Positions 18,454 through 28,457 are shown, counted from the stretch's first letter. The stretch is 64,000 nucleotides of DNA from Acidobacteriota bacterium (GCA_021779935.1 JAJXZT010000017.1:1-64000), one strand, 5' to 3'. The notes: generated by a model not told the origin, from the letters alone. Numbers and translations: made by a program.

Positions 18454-19317
18454 TTAAGCCCGTCCTTGTCCGTTGTCGTGCTTCTCGCGACGGTACAGCA
18501 CCACAATGAGGCCGCCGAGAATGAGCATTGTCGCGCCGCCACCGATCCGCATCAGGTTCGTAACCACCAGGCCGTATCGCCCGGTCGTGGGATCGTAGCG
18601 GCAGCAGTAGAGCGTGACTACATCCGCGAGCGTGCCGATTTTGTTCTGCGAAGACTGAATGATTCCCAGGCGCAAATCCCGCGCCGAGTAGTCAATCCCG
18701 TAGTAGTACTGCGAAACCTTGCCCTGCGGCGTCGCCAGCACTATCCCAGCCGCGTGCGCAAAAGTATCGGTCTTCGGGTCATACGTGTAGTGCCAGCCGA
18801 TCGCATTTGCCAGCGCGTCGATCTCCGGCTTCTGTCCCGTCAGGAAGTGCCAACCCTTGGCCGCTTCCGGTCGTCCCAGCCTGCGGATGTACGTCGCTTT
18901 TTTCGCGGCAGCCAGTTCCGGCGTCTCGCGCGGATCAATGCTTACCGTGACAATCTCGTATTGCTTGCCGGGGGTGAAGCTCATCACCTTGGCGGTCGCC
19001 ACCAGGCCGTTCAGCACTTCACCGCAAAGCATCTGGCATTTGTAGTAAACAAGGTTCAGAATGACCGGCCGCCCGTCCGTGAAATAGTCGCCCAGGGTCA
19101 CGGTCTTGCCGTTCTCGTCCTTGAATTGCAAATTGAGCGGCACCTGCGCATTGAGCCGCTGATCGATTCCCACGTTCTTCAATTCCGGGGGCGTCGTCGT
19201 GCTCCCCATGGAGCTCGGACCCGGCGGCGTGAGCCCGGTGATCTGGACCGCCATTGCCGCGGAGGTAAGTATCGCCGTTACCGCAATTGCTGTTAAATAT
19301 GACCGCACGCTACGCAT
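18454..19317 (-). CDS. Sco1/SenC-family copper chaperone
   Basis: A 287-residue thioredoxin-fold protein with an N-terminal signal/anchor, the copper-binding CxxxC motif in YYKCQMLCGEV (about residues 90-100), the conserved metal-binding His in TFAHAAGIVL (about 190), and a C-terminal membrane helix (about 258-278, MLILGGLIVVLYRR). It probably delivers copper to the CuA site of CtaC, whose gene starts 6 bp downstream. The C-terminal TM is an addition to the core Sco fold, common in act operons. Confidence 0.9.
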   Translation of the reverse strand: MRSVRSYLTAIAVTAILTSAAMAVQITGLTPPGPSSMGSTTTPPELKNVGIDQRLNAQVPLNLQFKDENGKTVTLGDYFTDGRPVILNLVYYKCQMLCGEVLNGLVATAKVMSFTPGKQYEIVTVSIDPRETPELAAAKKATYIRRLGRPEAAKGWHFLTGQKPEIDALANAIGWHYTYDPKTDTFAHAAGIVLATPQGKVSQYYYGIDYSARDLRLGIIQSSQNKIGTLADVVTLYCCRYDPTTGRYGLVVTNLMRIGGGATMLILGGLIVVLYRREKHDNGQGRA

Positions 19318-19340
19318 TGAAAACTCTGTTTCTGCCGAAG

Positions 19341-19988
19341 CTACTTCTTGAGGCTCTCCGGCGTAGCCAGTTTTGATTCTTGCTTACTGTTGCTTGTTTG
19401 ACTGTCTCCGCTCGCATTCGCGGCCGGCACCTGTGACGCGTTGACTGCCGTGGCGTCATCTGTCTTTTGCACTTCGGCAAGGCCCATGAAGCCGGAGTCG
19501 GTTGGTACCACCATCGGATTCTTGTAGTCGCTCTCCGTGATTCCCGGCCGCGACGGGAGTCCGCGCTGCACCAGGATCTTCATCGCCTCTTCAATCGGAA
19601 TGTGAACCACGCCCGACTTGTCTTCCCACGGCTTTTCTTCCAGCACCTTCTCTTCGTTGAGGCGGAATTCAGTCGCGTCCTGCGGCTCAGTCACCTGCAA
19701 CCGCGGTGCCGGGAACTGCTCCACATTCACTCGCGTGTTCTGCAGAGGACTCGGCTGGGCGGGCGTGTGTTGCACCGCCATGGGACTGACCGGCGGTTCC
19801 ATCCGGTCAGACAGTTTGATGAAACCGTCGTACATGCCCCACACCACCAGATGGAACACGACACCCGAGAGCAGCAGGATGACAAAGAACGTCAGGATGC
19901 CGCGCGCGCTGAGATCGCTCTTCTCAAATGAGACGTCGAGATTGCGAGGCTCTTTCTTGTGATCGTCAAGCTGGTGATTAGTGTCCAT
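19341..19988 (-). CDS. One-TM protein of the act-cta operon
   Basis: A 215-residue protein with one membrane helix (about 32-55, LTFFVILLLSGVVFHLVVWG). A periplasmic part follows with PAPRLQVTEPQDATEFRLNEEKVL and VVHIPIEEAMKILVQRGLP, and a low-complexity Ser/Gln/Ala tail. The start overlaps the actF stop by 11 bp. Similar small proteins occur beside Alternative Complex III genes; an assembly or accessory-subunit role is inferred, not shown. Confidence 0.75.
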   Translation of the reverse strand: MDTNHQLDDHKKEPRNLDVSFEKSDLSARGILTFFVILLLSGVVFHLVVWGMYDGFIKLSDRMEPPVSPMAVQHTPAQPSPLQNTRVNVEQFPAPRLQVTEPQDATEFRLNEEKVLEEKPWEDKSGVVHIPIEEAMKILVQRGLPSRPGITESDYKNPMVVPTDSGFMGLAEVQKTDDATAVNASQVPAANASGDSQTSNSKQESKLATPESLKK

Positions 19989-21225
19989 GACCTGCCTCCC
20001 AGAGGCGCGCTAGTTGCGGTTCCGTGCGGACCAGCAGCGGACGCTTTGCCAGGAACCACATGAACACCGCTGTCCATAGGCCAATCAACGCAATCGGCGT
20101 CACGATATAGGTCCAGTGAATCGTCATCTGCGGGATGAAAACTCCACCCGGGTGGTGCAGTGCGTGCAGCGCCTGCTGCGGCGTCGGGTTCGGAATGATA
20201 AGCCAGAAGTTGTCGAGCAACCGGATAAAGAGAACCAGCAGCGCCACGGGAATCAGCTTCCTTGCGTCGCGCTTGATGTCGCGCGAGAGCAGCAGGACGA
20301 AGGGCAGCGCAAATTGCAGCGCCACCAGCAGGATCGCCGCGACTCCCCACGCGCCGCGTATGCGCGCCAGGTACCAGGTGATCTCATCCGGCAGGTTGCC
20401 CGCCCAGATGATGATCCACTGCGAGAACGAGAAGTATCCCCACACCATGGTCAGCGCGAAAATCAGCTTGCCGTAGTCGTGGAGCTTGTCGGCCTTCATC
20501 AGTTCGTTCATCGGAGCAACGCTCGAGAGCATGATGAGCACGATGGTCGCCATCGCGAAGCCTTGCAGCAGATGGTTGGCGATAAAGATGAAGCCGTAAA
20601 TTGTCGAATACCAGTTCGGGTCCATCGACATCACCCAGTCCACCGAAGCGAACGTGATGGTGAAGGCATAGATCAGCATTCCGGTGGCTGACCAGACCTT
20701 GAGCTTCTGCCAGATGGCCGGTGAAGCATCCGTGTCCTGCTTGTCGGAACCGCTTCCCAGTTTCCACGCCCACAGCATCCACAGCGCGAAGTAAATCACG
20801 GCCCGTATGATGAACCCGTGCGGGTTCAGCCAGCCAACCTTCATCGCGACGGTGGGATCGTGTGCGGCGATTTCCGGATTCATCCAGCTATACAGGCGCG
20901 TCATGCCCAACACGATTGGGATGAACAGCAATGCCAGGAACGGCAGTGTGCGCATCGCGGCTTCAAATACGCGACGGCCCAGCATCCACCAGTTGCCGCC
21001 CGTCATGTGTCCCACCATCAGCAGAGCCATGCCGCCCAGCGCCATGCCGAGACACCACATGTACCCGATAAGGTAGCCGCGCAGAAACTGATCGGTCGCC
21101 ATGTAAGCGCCGTAGATCGAGGGAATCGCGAAGACGATGCCGACGATCAGCGCCTTATTGCGAAATCCCGCCAGCGACGCCGGAGGCGCAAAGTCCTTTT
21201 TCGCGATGTCAACACTAGTGCTCAT
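19978..21225 (-). CDS. actF: Alternative Complex III subunit ActF
   Basis: A 415-residue NrfD-like integral membrane protein with about ten helices, e.g. ALIVGIVFAIPSIYGAYMAT and YLIGYMWCLGMALGGMALLMVGHMTGGNWW (about 50-80). ActF is a paralogue of ActC and forms the second quinol-side membrane subunit of the quinol:cytochrome c oxidoreductase. It overlaps actE by four bases (ATGA). Confidence 0.93.
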   Translation of the reverse strand: MSTSVDIAKKDFAPPASLAGFRNKALIVGIVFAIPSIYGAYMATDQFLRGYLIGYMWCLGMALGGMALLMVGHMTGGNWWMLGRRVFEAAMRTLPFLALLFIPIVLGMTRLYSWMNPEIAAHDPTVAMKVGWLNPHGFIIRAVIYFALWMLWAWKLGSGSDKQDTDASPAIWQKLKVWSATGMLIYAFTITFASVDWVMSMDPNWYSTIYGFIFIANHLLQGFAMATIVLIMLSSVAPMNELMKADKLHDYGKLIFALTMVWGYFSFSQWIIIWAGNLPDEITWYLARIRGAWGVAAILLVALQFALPFVLLLSRDIKRDARKLIPVALLVLFIRLLDNFWLIIPNPTPQQALHALHHPGGVFIPQMTIHWTYIVTPIALIGLWTAVFMWFLAKRPLLVRTEPQLARLWEAGHGH

Positions 21226-21926
21226 TTCGCTACGTTCCCTCCCGCGACGTTGGTCGGGGTGATGCCGTCTGGGGTGATGTCATGCGGCTCGGAGCCCGGC
21301 AGATTCACGTTAGGCGGGTTGCTTGAAATCTTCGTTCCCGGCGGAAGATCGCTGGCCTTTGCATCCTGGCTGAACTGCAGCGCACGGATGTACGCGATGA
21401 TTGCCCACCGGTCCTTCACTGGGATCTGCGACGAGTAATCCGCCATCGCGCCAAAACCGTTGCTGATGACGTCATAGAAATGACCAACCGGCGCGTTCCG
21501 CAGACGATCGATGTGATAGGAAGGCGGCGCCTTGAAGCCGCGCTGCACCACGATTCCATTGCCGTCGCCGGTGCGCCCGTGGCACGGCGCGCAGTAAACG
21601 TTGAATCGTTCGCGGCCGCGCTCCATCACCTGCTCGGTGACGGGAAACGGAAAGTCTGTTCCCGGCTTGCCGTTGATCATGCCGGTATAGAGGTACGTAT
21701 CCGCTTCCAACTGGCCGCGTGCCACGGTTCCCTCAACCAGTGGACGGGCTGAACGGTGGTCGGAGAAGAAATTGCTCTCGCGCAGCGGCGTGTACTTCGG
21801 CTGCACGTGCATGTCGAGGCGAACACCGCAACCGCCAAGCGCGAGCGTTGCCGCCACCAGGGCGCCTGCCGCCATCAGGCGAAAAGCGCTGCGGGAAATC
21901 ATGGGATGGAGATCGGCGCGTGTCAT
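21222..21926 (-). CDS. actE: Alternative Complex III monoheme cytochrome c, ActE
   Basis: A cytochrome c of about 234 residues with a lipoprotein signal: hydrophobic stretch then LALGGC (lipobox Cys about residue 34). Heme attachment is at CAPCH in RFNVYCAPCHGRTGDGNG; a candidate distal Met lies in NGFGAMADYSSQIP. Start ATG at 21926 with GGAGGT upstream; a second Met eight codons later is possible. It is membrane-anchored in the periplasm and passes electrons toward the caa3 oxidase. Confidence 0.93.
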   Translation of the reverse strand: MTRADLHPMISRSAFRLMAAGALVAATLALGGCGVRLDMHVQPKYTPLRESNFFSDHRSARPLVEGTVARGQLEADTYLYTGMINGKPGTDFPFPVTEQVMERGRERFNVYCAPCHGRTGDGNGIVVQRGFKAPPSYHIDRLRNAPVGHFYDVISNGFGAMADYSSQIPVKDRWAIIAYIRALQFSQDAKASDLPPGTKISSNPPNVNLPGSEPHDITPDGITPTNVAGGNVAK

Positions 21927-21928
21927 CG

Positions 21929-22465
21929 TTAGTCGGCGACCTCCGATACGTCTCGCGGATTGAAGGATTCCATGAATCGTTGTGTCTGAATGCGGTCGAA
22001 CTGCGGATCGGCCGCTTCGATGCAAAGGAAGAAACGGTCCTTGGTGGCCGCGGAAAAACGCGGATTATTGAACACGGGGTGATACGGCTGCGGCAGCCCG
22101 TTGAGGCCAAGCATTCCAACCACGGCCGCAATGCCTGCAAAGAGAATCGTCAACTCGAATGTCGGCACGATGAACGCCGGCCACGAATGCAGCGGGCGTC
22201 CGCCGATGTTCAGCGGGTAGCTGAAGACGTTGATCCAGTACTGCAACAGGTACGCGAACGTTCCGCCGAGGATGCCGCCGCAGAGCACAACCAGCGGCAC
22301 GCGAGTCTTGTGGAACCCGATTGCATCGGCCGCTTCTTCCAGCGGGTAGGGTGAATAAGCATCCATCCTGCGATAACCCGCCGCGTAGCTCGCCTTGCAG
22401 GCTTGCACCAGGTCGGTCGGGTTATCGAACTCGGCCATCAACCCGTACAGAGGAGCTTCAGTCAT
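21929..22465 (-). CDS. actD: Alternative Complex III subunit ActD
   Basis: A 178-residue DUF3341-family membrane protein: N-terminal alpha/beta domain (LYGLMAEFDNPTDLVQACKASYAAGYRRMDAYSPYPLEE pattern, residues 5-45) then two membrane helices (about 60-82 and 98-122). It overlaps the end of actC by eight bases. ActD packs against ActC and ActF in the complex. Confidence 0.92.
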   Translation of the reverse strand: MTEAPLYGLMAEFDNPTDLVQACKASYAAGYRRMDAYSPYPLEEAADAIGFHKTRVPLVVLCGGILGGTFAYLLQYWINVFSYPLNIGGRPLHSWPAFIVPTFELTILFAGIAAVVGMLGLNGLPQPYHPVFNNPRFSAATKDRFFLCIEAADPQFDRIQTQRFMESFNPRDVSEVAD

Positions 22466-23870
22466 GAGCGGCCACCTCCTCCTGCACCTTGGACTCGGGA
22501 AGCATCGTGCGCATTTCGAAGATCGTGATACTCGGCATCACGCGGACGAACAGCAGCATGGCCGTAAAGAACAGGCCAAGTGTCCCGAGGAATGTCATGT
22601 AGTCCCACCTCGTCGCCGTATACGTGCCCCACGAAGACGGCAGGAAGTCGCGCGTCAGGCTGACGACGACAATCACGAAACGCTCCAGCCACATGCCCAC
22701 CAGCACCACCACCGACACCATGAACAGCATCGGCGGGCTCATCCGCACCTTGCGGAACCACAGCAACTGCGGAATCAGAATGTTGAACAGAATCAGCAGC
22801 ACATATGCCCAGCTCATCGGTCCCGTTGCGCGGTTCAGGAACATGAAGCGTTCCCAGAAGTTGCCGCTATAGTATGCAAAGAACGCTTCCATGCTGTAAC
22901 CGTAGGCCACGATCAGTCCGGTCGCCAGCATCACCTTCGCCGAGTTGTCCAGGTGGCGAAGCGTGATCATGTCTTCCACGCCGTAGAACTTGCGGATCGG
23001 AATAGCCAGCACCAGCACCATCGCAAAACCGGAATAAATGGCGCCGGCGACGAAGTACGGCGGGAAAATCGTGGTGTGCCAACCGGGCACGATGGCGATT
23101 GCGAAGTCGAAGGACACCACCGTGTGCACGGAAAGCACCAGCGGTGTCGCCAATCCGGCGAGGAGCAGGTACGCGCTCTCGTAACGCTTCCAGTGGCGGG
23201 CGGAACCGCGCCAGCCCATCGAGAGCAGTCCATAAATTCGCTTTGTCCAGGGATTCTTTGCCTGGTCGCGGAAGGTCGCTAGATCGGGGATCAACCCGAT
23301 GAACCAGAACAACGCCGAGATCGTCGCGTAGGTCGAGACCGCGAAAACGTCCCACACCAGCGGGCTGCGGAACTGCGGCCACACACCCATCGAACTCGGG
23401 TACGGAAAGAGCCAATACGCTAACCACGGACGGCCAGTGTGGATCAGTGGGAACATGCCGGCGCAAGCCACGGCGAACAGCGTCATCGCTTCAGCGAAGC
23501 GATTGATCGAGTTGCGCCAGTTTTGCTTGAGCAGCAGCAGAATGGCCGAGATCAGCGTGCCCGCGTGGCCAATGCCGACCCACCACACGAAGTTGATGAT
23601 CGCGAAGCCCCAGCCAACTGGAATATTGATGCCCCAGATGCCGACGCCCTTGAAAAACAGGTAGCCGACCGCCAGCACCAGCATGTTCAGCATGGTGAAC
23701 GCGATCACGAAGCCGCCCAACCAGCCCAGCGTCATCGGGCGCCGCAGCACGATCGCCGTGATCTTGTCGGTGACCGTACCCATCGTGTGCCCCGGTCCAA
23801 GGACAGCCGGTTGATCGGGCAGGAGCCGTTCTAGCACTGGGGTTGCATTGCTCTCTGGACTCGTTTCCAT
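22458..23870 (-). CDS. actC: Alternative Complex III subunit ActC (NrfD-like)
   Basis: A 470-residue polysulfide-reductase NrfD-like membrane protein with about ten helices. It has the quinol-site region NFVWWVGIGHAGTLISAILLL (about 92-112), with the conserved His, and MFPLIHTGRPWLAYWL (about 138-155). It is the main quinol-oxidising membrane subunit of Act. It lies 6 bp after actB and overlaps actD. Confidence 0.95.
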   Translation of the reverse strand: METSPESNATPVLERLLPDQPAVLGPGHTMGTVTDKITAIVLRRPMTLGWLGGFVIAFTMLNMLVLAVGYLFFKGVGIWGINIPVGWGFAIINFVWWVGIGHAGTLISAILLLLKQNWRNSINRFAEAMTLFAVACAGMFPLIHTGRPWLAYWLFPYPSSMGVWPQFRSPLVWDVFAVSTYATISALFWFIGLIPDLATFRDQAKNPWTKRIYGLLSMGWRGSARHWKRYESAYLLLAGLATPLVLSVHTVVSFDFAIAIVPGWHTTIFPPYFVAGAIYSGFAMVLVLAIPIRKFYGVEDMITLRHLDNSAKVMLATGLIVAYGYSMEAFFAYYSGNFWERFMFLNRATGPMSWAYVLLILFNILIPQLLWFRKVRMSPPMLFMVSVVVLVGMWLERFVIVVVSLTRDFLPSSWGTYTATRWDYMTFLGTLGLFFTAMLLFVRVMPSITIFEMRTMLPESKVQEEVAAHD

Positions 23871-23876
23871 GATTCC

Positions 23877-26800
23877 TTACGACTCCAACTCGGGGTTCGG
23901 ATTGCGAACCGCTGCCAGGTACGTCGTTCTCGGACGCGTATTGAGGTCTTCCAGCAATCCGTAATTGCGCTGGGTCGCCTTCAACTTCGCAACGCGGCTC
24001 GTCGGGTCATTGAGATCGCCAAACACGATTGCGTCCGCCGGACATGCCTGCTGACACGCGGTAAGAATTTCGCCGTCGCGTACCTTCCGGTTCTCTTCCT
24101 CGGCACGGATGCGTCCATGCGTGATGCGCTGGATGCAATATGAGCACTTCTCCATCACGCCGCGGCTGCGCACCGTGACGTCGGGATTGCGCGTGAACTT
24201 GAGTTGCGGCGTGTCCCAGTCGGAGAACAGCAGGAAGTTGAAGCGACGAACTTTGTACGGACAGTTGTTCGAGCAGTAGCGGGTACCCACGCAGCGGTTG
24301 TAGACCATGTCATTCAGTCCTTCGCTGCTGTGATTCGTCGCACCCACCGGGCAAACCACTTCGCATGGCGCGTTCTCGCACTGCTGGCACGGGACCGGCT
24401 GGAAGTAGGTCTTCGGATTTTCCGGATCGCCCTCGTGGTAGTTATCCACGCGTAGCCAGTTCATGATGCGGCCGCGCTTGACCTGCATCTTGCCGACCAC
24501 GGCGATGTTATTCTCCGACTGGCAGGCCACCGTACAGGTCTTGCAGCCAATACAGGAGTTCAGGTCGATCGTCATGCCCCACTTGTATTCGTTGTACGTG
24601 TAGGGCTCGTAGAGCGTCAGACCCGGCGGCGGCGCTTCCACCATCTCGTGCGCAAAGCCGGGGTCTTTCATGAACTCTTCCAGCGTCGCCTCGCGAACGA
24701 TCGCGCGCCCCTCCATCGCCTGATGGCCTTCCGGCGCGGCCAATCCGTAATGCTCGCCCGTGTTCTTGATCTTGAGTCCGTCGGTGAACCACTGCGATTG
24801 CGACGTGCGAATCTTGTAACCACTGAAGCCCTGTCCGTCGCCAACGCGTCCGGCCTTCGTGCGACCGTAGCCAAGGAACACCGTCGCTGAATCGTCCGGT
24901 TGGCCGGGCTGGAGCCAGATCGCGCCCTTGACCTTGCGGCCGTTGACGTTCAACTCCACCAGGTCTTCCGCCTTCAGGCCCAGCTTCTTGCCCGTGTTCA
25001 CGCTGATCAGCACTGGGTTGTCCCAGCAGATCTGCGTCATCGGCTTCACCATTTCCTGCAGCCAGCCGTTGTTCGCAAAGCGCCCGTCGTAGATCGAGGG
25101 ATCGCGGCGGAAGAATACTTCCATCCCGCTTGCGTTCTGCGGTTGCGCCGGAGGAATGCTTCCCTTCGCCGAAACGGTCTTGACCGGAAGCGCAGTGCCC
25201 GCAACAAATCCGTCGTGCAACCCTTTGCGCCACCAGCCTTCGAAATCAGTCCCCTTGTATTGCGACTTCCAGTAGCCCTGCACCACTCCGTAATCCGTGA
25301 AGTCGATCTTGCCGTTTACCAGCAGGCCGTTAAACACCGCCAGCAGTTCGTGTTCGCTGTGCCCGCCATAGAGCGGCGCAATCAGCGGCTGAATCAGGCT
25401 GATCGTTCCGTCAAAGCTGCGCGCATCGCCCCAGTGCTCCAGGAAGTGCGTCGCGTTCACGTGCCAGTGGCAGTACTGCGCGGTCTCGTCCTGGAAGAGC
25501 CCGTGGTGAATGCGAAGCGCCACCTTCTGCATCGCGTCGTAGAAATCGATATCGGCTGGCGCGTCATAGACCGGGTTCACGCCGATCATCACCAGCATCT
25601 CGACCTTGCCGGCATACATTTCGCCGGCCAGTTCCTTCAACTGGTCAACCTTGCTCGCCGTGTTCACTTCCACCGGATCGGTGTAGCTCACCGTTTGCCC
25701 CACCGCGCCCAGCGCCTGGTTCATCGCGTGCGCCAGGGCATGAACCGCGGGAGGCTGACAATCGCCAACCACCACCAGTGCTTTGCCGCGATTTGCCAGA
25801 AGATCTTTCACTGCGGCTGCGGCAACTTTCTGCTGCTCCCCGCTGAGGCTTCCGCCCGCTCCCGCGATTCCAAGCTGCGTAGCGACTGCGCGCGCGAAGT
25901 TTTCCACCTGGCTGGCCTTCATCGGCAAGCGATGATCAGCCTTGGCTGCCGTGTTCGTCGGTACGCTCTCCGCCATGTAGAAGCGGAGCATCTCTTCCCT
26001 CAGTTCGGGACGGCGGCGTCCCGCAAACTGCCGGGCGTAGAGATGGAAACCGGGGAATCCACTGGATAGAAAATCGCCATCGAGCGAGAGCACAACCTTC
26101 GCGTTCGAGAAGTTGTATTGCGTCTCCACCGGCTGGCCGAAAGCCATCTGCGCGCCCGCGTAAACGTTGTCGCGGCCGAGCGGCTCCCACTGGTACCACT
26201 TGGAATTCGGATAGTTCTTCTTGATGTCCGCCATCTGCGCCGCAATACTCGGCGAGCTCGTGGTGCCGCTCAGGAATCGCAGCCCTGCCCCACCGCTGCT
26301 CTTCTGCGCCGCAAGCTGCGGCCGAATCGCATCCTGGAAACTGCCCCAGCTCGACACTTCACCGAGGTACGTCGGGTTCTGCGAGCGATCGGGATCGAAC
26401 ATCGTGAGAATGCTGGCCTGCGAGAAGACGTCCGTGCCGCCCAGCGTCGCCGGATGCTGCGGGTTGCCCTCGATCTTTGTCGGGCGGCCCTCGTGGCTTT
26501 CCACCAGCAGCGGAATGGCATACGCACCCAGCGGCATCGCCGTCGCAAAGAACAGCGGCTTGCCCAGCGTGATGTCCTGCGGTTGCCGCACGTAAGGAAC
26601 GATCGGTTGCAGCGGCATCTTGGTGCAGGCGCTCAACCCGGCCAGCGCCATCGAGGCGCCCATGATCTTCAGAAAATTGCGCCGGGAATTGTCGTCCGTC
26701 CACTCGGATGCGTGCCGCGGAAATTCCCGATGCAGCATCTCCTCGAACTCGGGGGTTTGTGCCAGCTCATCCAGGGTTCGCCAATACCGTGGGCCCCGCG

Positions 26801-26897
26801 CTTCGGTCAGTTTTTCCCTGACCTCCGCAAGCTCAAGCTTGCCCTTCTTGCCCGGACAAACGTCTTCGCTTTTCTTCTTGCTGCTCTCGTTGTCCAT
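23877..26897 (-). CDS. actB: Alternative Complex III iron-sulfur subunit ActB
   Basis: A 1006-residue fusion. The N-terminal two thirds resemble a molybdopterin oxidoreductase without cofactor ligands. The C-terminal third (about 770-980) is a four-cluster ferredoxin domain with CIGCKTCTVACQ, CQQCENAPCEVVCP, CVGTRYCSNNCP and CSYCIQRI...CQQACP. Residues 72-91 carry a twin-arginine signal (SRRNFLKIMG) that runs into a lipobox (LSAC, Cys91), so the protein is probably Tat-exported and lipidated. It carries electrons from ActC to the hemes of ActA/ActE. Confidence 0.95.
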   Translation of the reverse strand: MDNESSKKKSEDVCPGKKGKLELAEVREKLTEARGPRYWRTLDELAQTPEFEEMLHREFPRHASEWTDDNSRRNFLKIMGASMALAGLSACTKMPLQPIVPYVRQPQDITLGKPLFFATAMPLGAYAIPLLVESHEGRPTKIEGNPQHPATLGGTDVFSQASILTMFDPDRSQNPTYLGEVSSWGSFQDAIRPQLAAQKSSGGAGLRFLSGTTSSPSIAAQMADIKKNYPNSKWYQWEPLGRDNVYAGAQMAFGQPVETQYNFSNAKVVLSLDGDFLSSGFPGFHLYARQFAGRRRPELREEMLRFYMAESVPTNTAAKADHRLPMKASQVENFARAVATQLGIAGAGGSLSGEQQKVAAAAVKDLLANRGKALVVVGDCQPPAVHALAHAMNQALGAVGQTVSYTDPVEVNTASKVDQLKELAGEMYAGKVEMLVMIGVNPVYDAPADIDFYDAMQKVALRIHHGLFQDETAQYCHWHVNATHFLEHWGDARSFDGTISLIQPLIAPLYGGHSEHELLAVFNGLLVNGKIDFTDYGVVQGYWKSQYKGTDFEGWWRKGLHDGFVAGTALPVKTVSAKGSIPPAQPQNASGMEVFFRRDPSIYDGRFANNGWLQEMVKPMTQICWDNPVLISVNTGKKLGLKAEDLVELNVNGRKVKGAIWLQPGQPDDSATVFLGYGRTKAGRVGDGQGFSGYKIRTSQSQWFTDGLKIKNTGEHYGLAAPEGHQAMEGRAIVREATLEEFMKDPGFAHEMVEAPPPGLTLYEPYTYNEYKWGMTIDLNSCIGCKTCTVACQSENNIAVVGKMQVKRGRIMNWLRVDNYHEGDPENPKTYFQPVPCQQCENAPCEVVCPVGATNHSSEGLNDMVYNRCVGTRYCSNNCPYKVRRFNFLLFSDWDTPQLKFTRNPDVTVRSRGVMEKCSYCIQRITHGRIRAEEENRKVRDGEILTACQQACPADAIVFGDLNDPTSRVAKLKATQRNYGLLEDLNTRPRTTYLAAVRNPNPELES

Positions 26898-26976
26898 TTG
26901 CTTCTTCTTTGTTCCGCCCGTCAGTTTCGTTTAAACGCTTCAAGCCACCCGGCTGCCCATCGCGCTTGCTTTGTCG

Positions 26977-27717
26977 CTAGCGGTGGCAGGTGCTGCAACT
27001 CGTGATGTCGCGTACCGACCGGACATGCTTCACCTTCACCAGGTACGCACCCAGCGCATCCTGGCTCGTAAAACTCTGCCCATCTGGAAGCACCACGGGA
27101 TGCTCCGCCGTCGGCTGCTGATACGTCATGTTGAACACCTGGTCGTCCATCGTGTGCGGATCTTTCGGATCTTCCTTGACCCGGTGCGGCCGCAAGTACT
27201 TCCCGGGATCGCGATGGCAGTTCAGGCACCATTCCATCTGCATCGACGCATACGCATATGTCAGCGGCATCTTGTCCACCGGCCCGTGACATGTGTTGCA
27301 GCCAATGCCCTTGTTGATGTGAATGCTGTGGTCGAAGTAGACAAAGTCCGGAAGGTTGTCGACGCGCGTCCAGATCAGCGACTTGCCCGTACGGTAGCTC
27401 TCGCGTACCGGCGCCAGCATCGGAGCGTTTGTCCAGATCTGCGAGTGGCAGTTCATGCACGTCTTCGTCGGAGGTATGCCCGCAAATCCCGAGGTCTCCA
27501 CTGACGTGTGACAGTATCGGCAATCCAGACCGACGCCACTCACGTGGTGCAGGTGACTGAAGGGCACCGGCTGCGACCTCGCAACACCGGCATAGGTGTA
27601 ATAGGGCGAACGCTGCAACTCCAGCCCTGCCCAGAGCAACCCGCCGATCAGCAGTATGGCTGCAATGATCGAGGCCTTCGCAATCGTGTTGGCACTTCTA
27701 TGGAAGATTTGGGCCAT
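26977..27717 (-). CDS. actA: Alternative Complex III pentaheme cytochrome c, ActA
   Basis: A multiheme cytochrome of about 246 residues, anchored by one N-terminal helix (ASIIAAILLIGGLLWAGLEL). Five CxxCH sites are visible: CRYCH, CMNCH, CNTCH, CLNCH and the terminal CSTCH two residues from the end. Start ATG at 27717 (GGATGG upstream); in-frame Mets at 27729 and 27762 are alternatives. It is the first gene of the act-cta operon. Confidence 0.94.
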   Translation of the reverse strand: MAQIFHRSANTIAKASIIAAILLIGGLLWAGLELQRSPYYTYAGVARSQPVPFSHLHHVSGVGLDCRYCHTSVETSGFAGIPPTKTCMNCHSQIWTNAPMLAPVRESYRTGKSLIWTRVDNLPDFVYFDHSIHINKGIGCNTCHGPVDKMPLTYAYASMQMEWCLNCHRDPGKYLRPHRVKEDPKDPHTMDDQVFNMTYQQPTAEHPVVLPDGQSFTSQDALGAYLVKVKHVRSVRDITSCSTCHR

Positions 27718-28457
27718 GTATGAAGCCATCCATTGGCCAACGGCACGCATGCATCCCCACATGCCACCGCGGCCCCCTCAATTGGGTTCTTCTTTGGCAG
27801 TCGGCCAGCATGGTCGCCTTCGCAACACGCTTGCCGCACAGCACCTGCCAACGGCATCTTTCCTGCTCTACGTTTCGCTCGAACAGACCGGCACCCGTCT
27901 CATCAATCTGACCCGCCCGGCCAGTGAAACTTATGCCTTAATACGTTGCGGCTGTGATCATTGAACCAGCGATATGTGACCCGCGTCACGGGAACGAGTG
28001 ATTATAACAGGAGCCTTGGCCTCGCCAATACCTTCTCTGTGAATTCCTGTGGACTGCGAACGACGATAACGCTGGACCCCGCACCAAATGCGGGTTTTAA
28101 TTCACACACACCCGTAAAAAATTTATATCGTGATCCGATATATTATCCAGTCCACTGGATGGAGCCATCCCTCTCCATCCTCGGACCGCCATCGCATCAC
28201 CCCGCTGAACCCTCGCCAAAGGCAGGAACCACGCGGCTTTCGCGTAATCCACTCTCCCGCCACCGGCAATCATCAGGCACAGCGTTCCCAATTGCTCACT
28301 TGGATTGCGTGACACCGCAACTTTGATTCACAAAAACATGAATATAGTTTCAATCTGGATCAAGTGATCTAGATCTGCGTACTTCATCGTCACTTCGCGC
28401 CGAATTTCTGGCACCTACCGGGGGTTCTTTCGAGGAATACGCGGAAGCGAACGAGCA
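27718..28457. other. Long intergenic region upstream of the act-cta operon
   Basis: About 740 bp. The only long reading frame (27961-28326, plus strand) lacks a ribosome-binding site and coding character. The operon promoter must lie here. GTGACCCGCGTCAC (27975-27988) is a short palindrome, and an AT-rich patch lies near 28117-28145. I see no RNA gene. Confidence 0.5.

Noticed and set aside
27961-28326. 121-codon open frame in the gap upstream of actA
   Set aside because: No ribosome-binding site, Pro/Ser/His-rich composition and no family; treated as intergenic.
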